Part shown: piece after piece, positions 1-5,499 of the stretch
How the letters are laid out: each line of letters opens with the position of its first letter
Numbering within the stretch: the first letter of the stretch is position 1
Assembly (NCBI GenBank): GCA_023453725.1
Contig: JAEXTB010000087.1
Location: 1 to 11,598, forward strand
Direction of reading: 5' to 3'
DNA from: Bacillota bacterium
Lineage (GTDB): Bacteria; Bacillota; Clostridia; Christensenellales; CAG-138
Length of the DNA stretch: 11,598 nucleotides
The notes under the pieces: model-generated
Databases searched by the model: none
What the model was told of the DNA's origin: nothing
The model's input: the letters and a program-made list of their open reading frames with translations, nothing else
Made by a program: the position numbers and the translations under genes

Positions 1-19
1 TGGTAAGAGCGCGAGTTCG

Positions 20-118
20 TTCATACCAAGGGGGCGCGGGGGGCGAAGCCCTCCCGCTATTAAATAAAATAATCTATCGTCGCCGCCACAGGTGGCGATA
101 CCTTTGGAGGCAAAGCCT
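20..118. other. Hairpin-rich 3' flank downstream of murC
   Basis: Three inverted repeats follow the murC stop in the direction of its transcription. They are a CTTTG/CAAAG hairpin (102-115), a GCC-rich hairpin around GCCAC/GTGGC (80-98), and a very GC-rich hairpin (36-57). Read on the minus strand, the last has a 9-bp stem with a bulged A and a UUC loop. None is followed by a U-tract on either strand, so this is not a standard intrinsic terminator. It may serve as an mRNA 3'-end structure or be a degenerate intergenic repeat. No gene is supported in 1-129. Confidence 0.4.
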
Positions 119-129
119 TATGAATATTC

Positions 130-1494
130 TTACAACAGCTTCCTCGTCTGCTTATACACATCGCCGGAGCCGACGGTCAACACAAGATCACCCGGTTTGG
201 CGTTTGTGTCAAGGTACGCGCGTATGGTTTCAAACGTGCCGAGATAGAGCGCCTTACTCGGGTCCGCGTCGTTAATGGCGTTCACCATATCCTTTGCATG
301 GACAGAGCCATCGTCGATTTCGCGGCCGGGGTAGATATCCGGCACAAGCACTTCGTCCGCAAGTTTGAAGCAGTTCACATCATGTAAAAACAGCGTCTTC
401 GCGCGGGTGTAGGAGTTGCACTGGAACACGCAGTAGAGCTTGCCATGCGGCACGCGGGATGCGCCGTCCAATACCGCGGCGATTTCCGCAGGATGGTGCG
501 CATAATCGTGATATACCTTGACGCCGTCCCGCTCGCCGTAGAATTCAAAGCGGCGGTGGGTAAGCGTGTATTCCGCCAAGCCCGCGCTGATATCCGCAAA
601 GCTTTCACCTAGCGCAAGGGAAACGGCAGCGGCGGCAAGCGCGTTAATAATGTTGTGCCTGCCGGGGATTTGCAGCGTGATCCTGCCCAAGGTTTCGCCC
701 TTATGAACGAGGTCAAAAGAAGCAAAACCGAATTCGTCAAACTGGATGTTTGCCGGGGTATAGTCCGCGTCGGCCATGCCGTAGGAAATGGTACGCACTT
801 TTTTAGGCGGATTTTCAAGCAGCGCTTTGACGCGCACATCATCCGAGCAGCCTAAAAAGAGGCCGTCATCGGGCAGCAGCCGCAAAAACTTACGGAATGC
901 CTCCGTGATTTCTTCGATATCCTTGTAGTAGTCCAAATGATCGTCATCAATGTTGTTGATGATGGCGACGGTAGGCTGCAGTGTCAAAAAGCTTTCTACA
1001 TATTCGCACGCTTCGGTAATAAACAAGCCGCTCTGGCCGATGCGCGTGCCGCCGGAAAGAAAATCCACATCCCCGCCCACGTGAACGGTTGCGTCAAGCG
1101 CGCCCACCTGCGCGATTTTTGCGAGCATAGAGGTAATGGTCGTCTTGCCGTGGCAGCCCGCCACACCCACAACCTCTGAGTATTGCTCGGAAAGCTCGCC
1201 CAACGCGACGCTTCTCTCAATTTCGGGTATGCCGTGTTCACGCGCGTAAACGCGTTCCGGGTTATCCTTTTTGATGGCTGCGGAATAAATCAAAGCCTCG
1301 GCGTCGCCCACCTGCTCGGCCTTATGGCCAATGTAGACGGGTACGCCAAGGTCAGTCAGCTTCTGTGTAAACGGGGAGCTGTCCCGGTCGGAACCCTTAA
1401 CCTCATAGCCGCGCGCGCGCAGGATTTGCGCAAGGCCGTTCATGCTGCATCCGCCGATGCCAACGAGGTGTATGCGTGACTTTCCCTGGAGCAT
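130..1494 (-). CDS. murC: UDP-N-acetylmuramate--L-alanine ligase (MurC)
   Basis: 454 residues, normal length for MurC. This cytoplasmic enzyme adds L-alanine to UDP-N-acetylmuramate with ATP, the first peptide step of peptidoglycan synthesis. Visible motifs, in order: an N-terminal Rossmann-like UDP-binding segment HLVGIGGCSMNGLA (9-22), the ATP P-loop GCHGKTT (113-119), EACEYVESF (161-169), the NIDDDHLDYY metal and substrate region (181-190), PGRHNIINALAA (278-289), HRRFEFYG (313-320) and DYAHHPAEI (330-338). The start is supported by AAGGGAGG at 1506-1513, 11 nt upstream, and by a sigma-A-like promoter just above. Two motifs differ from textbook MurC: GCHGKTT instead of GTHGKTT, and FQCNSYTRAKTL (357-368) where FQPHxYSR is usual. 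This points to a divergent clostridial MurC branch. Mpl or MurD is less likely given the MurC-type glycine loop and C-terminal motifs. Confidence 0.93.
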   Translation of the reverse strand: MLQGKSRIHLVGIGGCSMNGLAQILRARGYEVKGSDRDSSPFTQKLTDLGVPVYIGHKAEQVGDAEALIYSAAIKKDNPERVYAREHGIPEIERSVALGELSEQYSEVVGVAGCHGKTTITSMLAKIAQVGALDATVHVGGDVDFLSGGTRIGQSGLFITEACEYVESFLTLQPTVAIINNIDDDHLDYYKDIEEITEAFRKFLRLLPDDGLFLGCSDDVRVKALLENPPKKVRTISYGMADADYTPANIQFDEFGFASFDLVHKGETLGRITLQIPGRHNIINALAAAAVSLALGESFADISAGLAEYTLTHRRFEFYGERDGVKVYHDYAHHPAEIAAVLDGASRVPHGKLYCVFQCNSYTRAKTLFLHDVNCFKLADEVLVPDIYPGREIDDGSVHAKDMVNAINDADPSKALYLGTFETIRAYLDTNAKPGDLVLTVGSGDVYKQTRKLL

Positions 1495-1527
1495 GTCAAA
1501 AAGAACCTCCCTTAATTGGCTTCCTAC

Positions 1528-1556
1528 ATTATACGACTCGGGTGCCGGAATGTCTA
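1528..1556 (-). promoter_or_regulatory. Sigma-A-type promoter of murC
   Basis: On the minus strand, TAGACA (1551-1556) is separated by 17 bp from a perfect TATAAT (1528-1533). Transcription should start near 1521, leaving a leader of about 27 nt before the murC ATG. This lets murC be expressed independently of the acetyltransferase gene above it. Confidence 0.8.
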
Positions 1557-1578
1557 CAAAACGGGCGGTACCCCAATC

Positions 1579-2442
1579 TCAACCCTCCAACAGCGGCAGC
1601 GCATAATAGTCCACCTGCGCATGGATCACAAACCCCATGCGCTGATACAGGCGGAATGCCGCCTCGTTTTCACTGTTGACGTCAAGCGCCGCTTCCGCAT
1701 ACCCCTTTGCGGCAATATGCCCAAATAACAGCCGCAGGAATTGTTCACCAAAGCCCCGCTTGCGGTAAGCCGGATGGATGCCAAACGTGCAGATGTTGGG
1801 GGGCGTATCGTTCCAAACTACACGGCAAAGCCCAACGCGGCAGCCTTCGCTCCAGGCTTCCAATACGGAGATTTCATTAGAGGTGAAGCTTTTTTGTAAC
1901 ATCGAGCGGTGGACGGAAGCATCATCCGAAAAAATCTCCCCGGCAAGCACGCTCAGCGCCTCTACCTCATCTGCCCGGGCAGGTTTGAGCGTTATCCCGC
2001 CCTGACCCGGCTCTGGCACAGAAACGGTTCGGCGCATGGTATATTCCGAAAACGCAAGCGCCCCGCCAATATGCTTGAGTACCGCTATCCCCGCCTTGCT
2101 CTGCGGCTCGCACTGGACGAGCGCTTCGGATAATCCCCTTTGCATCAGCTCCCGCGATGCCTCGCGCAGCAGCGTCGAAAAATGGCCTTGCCTGCGATGG
2201 GAAGGGAGCGTCATTGCAATCAGCTCCGCCTCAGACGGGTCCGGCATGAATATCATCAGGAAGCTGACGAGCTGATTCTCTTCATATTGCAAATAAAACG
2301 CAGGCAGCGCAGGGTCGCAGTTGATGCTGCAGTCCAGCGAAAGCGCGGCTGTCAGCCCATCCACGGCTGCGCACGCTTCATGCAATGCATTACAATCGGC
2401 AATCTGCTGTCCGGTCAGCATACTGGTTTTAATAAGCTGCAT
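1579..2442 (-). CDS. Tandem-domain GNAT N-acetyltransferase
   Basis: 287 residues with two GNAT folds in one chain. The N-terminal domain has the acetyl-CoA pyrophosphate loop RRQGHFSTLL (83-92). The C-terminal domain has GIHPAYRKRGFGEQFL (221-236), followed by LDVNSENEAAFRLYQRMGF (253-271), the usual motif A and B pattern of an active acetyltransferase. Both loops keep an R/Q-x-x-G-x-G/H type signature, although the first (RRQGHF) is less canonical. The acceptor cannot be told from sequence; antibiotic, peptide or small-amine substrates are all possible. The start is fixed by AAGGAG seven nt upstream of the ATG. The gene ends 84 bp before murC on the same strand, with no obvious terminator between them, so some read-through into murC is likely. 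Confidence 0.85.
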   Translation of the reverse strand: MQLIKTSMLTGQQIADCNALHEACAAVDGLTAALSLDCSINCDPALPAFYLQYEENQLVSFLMIFMPDPSEAELIAMTLPSHRRQGHFSTLLREASRELMQRGLSEALVQCEPQSKAGIAVLKHIGGALAFSEYTMRRTVSVPEPGQGGITLKPARADEVEALSVLAGEIFSDDASVHRSMLQKSFTSNEISVLEAWSEGCRVGLCRVVWNDTPPNICTFGIHPAYRKRGFGEQFLRLLFGHIAAKGYAEAALDVNSENEAAFRLYQRMGFVIHAQVDYYALPLLEG

Positions 2443-2473
2443 TAGGTCTCCTTTTTTATGTTCTTAAGTATCT

Positions 2474-2502
2474 ATCGTATGGGATATGGATAGAAAATGC
2501 AA
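2474..2502 (-). promoter_or_regulatory. Possible promoter of the GNAT gene
   Basis: On the minus strand, TTGCAT (2497-2502), a 17-bp spacer and TACGAT (2474-2479) lie about 30 bp before the GNAT ribosome binding site. The -35 box matches the consensus poorly, so this is a tentative call based mainly on position and spacing. Confidence 0.35.
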
Positions 2503-2540
2503 TCCATCCACTTAATACGATGTATGCACCGGTTGCGGCG

Positions 2541-2570
2541 TTGACTGGGCCAAAGCATAAGGATTACAAT
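2541..2570 (+). promoter_or_regulatory. Sigma-A-type promoter of the plus-strand unit at 2600
   Basis: TTGACT (2541-2546), an 18-bp spacer and TACAAT (2565-2570) precede the AAGGAGG ribosome binding site (2585-2591) of the Fe-S protein gene. It is divergent from the GNAT gene. It probably also drives the membrane-protein gene that follows, as no promoter is obvious in the 36-nt gap between them. Confidence 0.7.
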
Positions 2571-2599
2571 GACAATACTTCCACAAGGAGGAATTTGGA

Positions 2600-3397
2600 A
2601 TGATGCCGGGTGTTACCGTAAACTCAATCGAAGCTGCGCTTACCTCATTTGTCGCTTCCGACCCACGCAACGCCATGCCACAGCACAATAACATGCGTAT
2701 GTATGATGCGCCGCTTGTCGGCTTTGCTTCTGCTGAGGACGCATACTTTGAAGCCTTCAAAAGCCCGGAAATCATTGGGGAGCGGTTCCTGACGCCCGGA
2801 ATTTGGCTGCCTGGCGCGCGCACCGTCATTTCTTACTTCCTGCCTTTCACGGAAGAAGTAAGAAAGAGCAACCGACTCCCCGGCCTTCCCTCACAGGAAT
2901 GGGCAAGCGCGCGCATCAACGGAGAAGTGTTCAACAATGAAGCCCGCAGGTTCTTGATCGGTTATCTTGAGGCGCATGACGCTGAGACTATGGCCCCTGC
3001 GCTCGATTTTAGATTTGGGGCGGTGAACCGTATCTCCAATTGGTCGGAACGTCACGCGGCGTTTGTGGCGGGCCTGGGTACGTTTTCCCTAAGCCGCTCC
3101 CTGATTACCAAGAAGGGGTCGGCGGGGAGAATAGGCAGCGTTATCACCACAATGGAATTTCCCGCAACCGAACGCCCTTATCAGAGCTATTACGAGTACT
3201 GTCCGTTTTTATCAAAAGGAAAATGCGGCGCATGCATCCGCCGCTGCCCGCCAAAAGCCATTTCTCCTGCAGGGAAGGATAACCGAGTTTGCGGCGATTA
3301 TATCGACAATAATGTGCTGCCCCTCTTTGCGCCGCGCTACGGCTGCGCAAAATGCAACACAGCCGTTCCGTGTGAAAACAGGATACCTGCAATATAG
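2600..3397 (+). CDS. QueG-like 4Fe-4S protein without C-terminal extension
   Basis: 265 residues. The N-terminal half resembles the epoxyqueuosine reductase family (COG1600), with a segment around GARTVISYFLPF (72-83) and a conserved-looking block SERHAAFVAGLGTFSLSRSLIT (149-170, central G158-x-G160). The C-terminal half has ferredoxin-type cysteines: C201, C209, C212, C216 followed by proline, then C231, C249, C252 and C258. That is enough for two 4Fe-4S clusters. True QueG is longer, about 340-390 residues, with a C-terminal helical-repeat region that is absent here. A role as epoxyqueuosine reductase is therefore doubtful, and a related cytosolic redox function is possible. AAGGAGG lies 8 nt before the ATG; a second ATG at 2603 is equally usable. 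The next gene begins 36 nt downstream, suggesting co-transcription. Confidence 0.75.
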   Translation: MMPGVTVNSIEAALTSFVASDPRNAMPQHNNMRMYDAPLVGFASAEDAYFEAFKSPEIIGERFLTPGIWLPGARTVISYFLPFTEEVRKSNRLPGLPSQEWASARINGEVFNNEARRFLIGYLEAHDAETMAPALDFRFGAVNRISNWSERHAAFVAGLGTFSLSRSLITKKGSAGRIGSVITTMEFPATERPYQSYYEYCPFLSKGKCGACIRRCPPKAISPAGKDNRVCGDYIDNNVLPLFAPRYGCAKCNTAVPCENRIPAI

Positions 3398-3433
3398 GCG
3401 CACGTGCTAATTATAAAACGAAAGGCAAGAACA

Positions 3434-5155
3434 ATGAGAAAACGTGTTTTTCGGGAGAAGGTTCCCATTGACTCTAGATACTCATTTTTGTGGATGTCGC
3501 GATACAACTTGGCTTTTGTAATTATTATCTTATTAATGACAGGGCCACTCGTATACGCGATGATTCTCACCAATTTTAAAGTACTATTTTGTGTTTTATC
3601 ACTTGCGTTTGGCGCGGGCCTTGTCTTTGCGGTATACAAATATCTTCGTCCTCCAATCACGCTAAAAGAAGACGGATTTGTGGATTACAGCAAATCAGGC
3701 AAGGGTGCTGGTTTTGTGCCCTGGGGCAAGGTAAAGGATATCGCCTTTGCAGGAGGGTCCATAATCACGGCTTCCATTTCCAATCTCGCTGCGCATACGG
3801 CCCGCATTTCTCCAGAAGCACAGCAAGCATTGCAGCATAACCAGCCTGTGCCTTACTCTACCATTCGTCTGATTGTCCCGGAAGATTATGAACCACAGGC
3901 CGTGTTCGAGCTCATGCGGGAATATCTTGACGATTACCTTATGCGAAATCCGGAAGGTACAACCGACGAAGTTGACGGTTTCATACAAAGCCTGAGAAAA
4001 TTTTATGAAAAATATCCACAGAGGAACTTTCAGGTCAAACGCTCCGGTATAACGCGCTACCTGTACATTCTGCTGGCACTTATTCTGGCAGCCGCGTCCG
4101 TGCTTTATCTTACTTCTCACAGAGTGGCAGCCTCTAACGTTGTCGGCATGCTGCTCTTCGAACTGGTCGCTGTTATACTGGTCTGGTTCGCATCCGGACG
4201 GCCGTTGCTTACGCTTACGTTGAAAGGCTTTAAGGATAATAGTTCTGCCGCTTCTGCCGGATTTATCCCCTGGGAGATGGTTTCTGGCATGGCTGCCATT
4301 GAATCCATGGGGAGAACGTCTATTGCGGTCCACTTACATGATACTGCAGCGTATTTGGACACGCTTTCACCATTCAATAGAAATGTGGCCGAAAGCTACC
4401 TGAATCGGGGCTTCGGGCCGATTATTATCGACTTGACAGCGACCACTCTACAGCCCGAAGAGATCCTCTCACACATGATGGCGTTTCGGTCAGCCTCTCG
4501 GAAAGGCGGCTTCTGTCCGCCCATAACCCCGCCCGCCATTGACAATGCCGCGCAAAGCAGCCCCGAAAATGGATGCGCTTCAGAACCGTCTACCGTAAAA
4601 CCAGACGAAGAGATCAAAATGAAAGAAATTCGGATAGAACGTTCCAACCTGAAGCGTTATCTGTATTTTGTCCTTTCACTTATGTTTACCGCCGCATCCA
4701 TATTTATCGCAATGCCACGTTCCGTCGTCATTGGCGTACTCGGCACGCTTTTGTTCGGTGTGGGCGCCATATTTTTGATTCAAAAGAAAAGTGCTGTCCT
4801 GCTGACCCTTACATCCGAGGGATTTACAGATACCAGTTCTGCCGTTCCGGCTGGATTTGTCCGTTGGGATACCGTCTCCAGCATCGAACTTATCAGCGTA
4901 TATGGCCAAATGTTTATTTCTGTACAACTCCATGATTTGGAGCCTTATCTGGAGCAACTTCCTATTGGCCAGCAAATTGTAGCGGACATTAATATTGCGT
5001 TGCACTATGGCCCAATCAATATTGCCATTGTGGGTACTTCAATGTCACCGCAAGAAGCCTATTCACATATGATGATGTTTTGGGAAGCTTCCAAGAAGAA
5101 CGGTTCTCCTATCGTAACCCCGCCCGCCATTGACAATACGGCACAAAACGGCTAA
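3434..5155 (+). CDS. Three-module membrane protein, STM3941-like repeats
   Basis: 573 residues from the ATG at 3434, which has AAAGG eight nt upstream. An in-frame GTG at 3404 would add ten residues but has no ribosome binding site. The protein is three copies of one module. Each has two transmembrane helices (about 25-70, 209-253 and 409-449), then a soluble domain opening with a T-L-x-x-x-GF-x-D pattern and a conserved W: AGFVPWGKV near 92-100, AGFIPWEMV near 275-283, AGFVRWDTV near 473-481. Modules 2 and 3 are closest and both end with TPPAIDN(A/T)AQ. The pattern resembles the STM3941/YcxB-like membrane proteins with a PH-like domain, whose function is not established. The linker after module 2 is polar and rich in P, S and E. 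No catalytic residues are evident. It probably shares a transcript with the Fe-S gene. Its 3' end contains the leuS promoter. Confidence 0.75.
   Translation: MRKRVFREKVPIDSRYSFLWMSRYNLAFVIIILLMTGPLVYAMILTNFKVLFCVLSLAFGAGLVFAVYKYLRPPITLKEDGFVDYSKSGKGAGFVPWGKVKDIAFAGGSIITASISNLAAHTARISPEAQQALQHNQPVPYSTIRLIVPEDYEPQAVFELMREYLDDYLMRNPEGTTDEVDGFIQSLRKFYEKYPQRNFQVKRSGITRYLYILLALILAAASVLYLTSHRVAASNVVGMLLFELVAVILVWFASGRPLLTLTLKGFKDNSSAASAGFIPWEMVSGMAAIESMGRTSIAVHLHDTAAYLDTLSPFNRNVAESYLNRGFGPIIIDLTATTLQPEEILSHMMAFRSASRKGGFCPPITPPAIDNAAQSSPENGCASEPSTVKPDEEIKMKEIRIERSNLKRYLYFVLSLMFTAASIFIAMPRSVVIGVLGTLLFGVGAIFLIQKKSAVLLTLTSEGFTDTSSAVPAGFVRWDTVSSIELISVYGQMFISVQLHDLEPYLEQLPIGQQIVADINIALHYGPINIAIVGTSMSPQEAYSHMMMFWEASKKNGSPIVTPPAIDNTAQNG
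4524..4546 (+). repeat. Perfect 23-bp direct repeat, copy 1
   Basis: Identical to 5115-5137. It lies at the end of module 2 of the membrane-protein gene and encodes part of the TPPAIDN segment. It contains TTGACA (4539-4544), but the sequence 17 bp further on is not a -10 box. Confidence 0.9.
5115..5137 (+). repeat. Perfect 23-bp direct repeat, copy 2
   Basis: Identical to 4524-4546, with starts 591 bp (197 codons) apart. It lies at the end of module 3. Its TTGACA (5130-5135) is the -35 box of the leuS promoter. Confidence 0.9.
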
Positions 5156-5158
5156 AAT
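5130..5158 (+). promoter_or_regulatory. Sigma-A-type promoter of leuS, overlapping the upstream gene
   Basis: Perfect TTGACA (5130-5135), a 17-bp spacer, and TAAAAT (5153-5158). The first three bases of the -10 box are the TAA stop of the membrane-protein gene. Transcription should begin near 5164, at the start of the T-box leader. Confidence 0.8.
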
Positions 5159-5163
5159 AGCGG

Positions 5164-5452
5164 CATATGCGAAAGGCTTGCCTTTGCAATCATATGGTCT
5201 TGCGTTGAAGTGGAACCGTTTTTTGAGACCCTGTCTAAAGAGAGCCGTCTTTAAGCTGAAAGGACGGCGGCGGGAGAAAAAACGTACTCGCCACGGAGCA
5301 TCCGCATGAAACCGCTTTGCGGCATAAGCGCGGCGTCACCCCATGATACGGGGAAAAAAGGCGGCAAAAGGAATGTTTATTCCATGCCGCGAAAAAGAGT
5401 GGTACCACGAAACACGCCTCGTCTCTTTACCCATTGAGACAGGGCTTTTTTT
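5164..5452 (+). promoter_or_regulatory. T-box riboswitch leader of leuS
   Basis: The T-box sequence AGAGTGGTACCACG is at 5396-5409. The antiterminator can be drawn exactly: AAAGAG (5394-5399) pairs with CTCTTT (5423-5428), ACGA (5407-5410) pairs with TCGT (5419-5422), and the seven-nt bulge TGGTACC (5400-5406) is left unpaired. UGGU fits a tRNA ending ACCA, as in tRNA-Leu. Stem I has an 8-bp helix CGTTTTTT/AAAAAACG (5217-5224/5277-5284), a distal hairpin GCCGTC/GACGGC with the typical AGCTGAAAG loop, and below it GTGG/CCAC (5210-5213/5291-5294). The specifier loop between contains CTC (5287-5289), a leucine codon. Stem III is the hairpin closed by GCGGCA/TGCCGC near 5371-5390. A separate hairpin with CATATG ends (5164-5196) opens the leader. 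Uncharged tRNA-Leu should promote read-through into leuS. Confidence 0.92.
5416..5452 (+). terminator. T-box-controlled terminator before leuS
   Basis: Stem GCCTCGTCTC (5416-5425) with GAGACAGGGC (5436-5445), with one mismatch and one G-U pair, a ten-nt loop, then seven T (5446-5452). Its 5' arm overlaps the 3' arm of the antiterminator, so the two structures exclude each other. Confidence 0.92.
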
Positions 5453-5499
5453 ATGGCAATGCTTAGCTAGAGATAGAATACGGAGGGACAGAACACAAC

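Noticed and set aside
1..23. Minus-strand ATG at 23-21 that could open a gene downstream of murC (MNELALLP).
   Set aside because: Only eight codons are in the window and no ribosome binding site precedes the ATG.
1..33. A tRNA-like string (TGGTAAGAGC followed by TTCGTTC) at the window start.
   Set aside because: No matching anticodon stem, T-arm or acceptor stem can be drawn.
3404..3433. GTG start of the membrane-protein gene, giving ten more residues.
   Set aside because: No ribosome binding site, and the ATG at 3434 has one at good spacing.
3695..4333. A 212-codon open frame on the minus strand inside the membrane-protein gene.
   Set aside because: It is antisense to a repeat protein with clear homology between modules, has no ribosome binding site and a low-complexity composition; a shadow frame.
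4539..4567. A promoter from the first repeat copy (TTGACA at 4539).
   Set aside because: The position 17 bp downstream (4562-4567) reads CCCGAA, not a -10 box.
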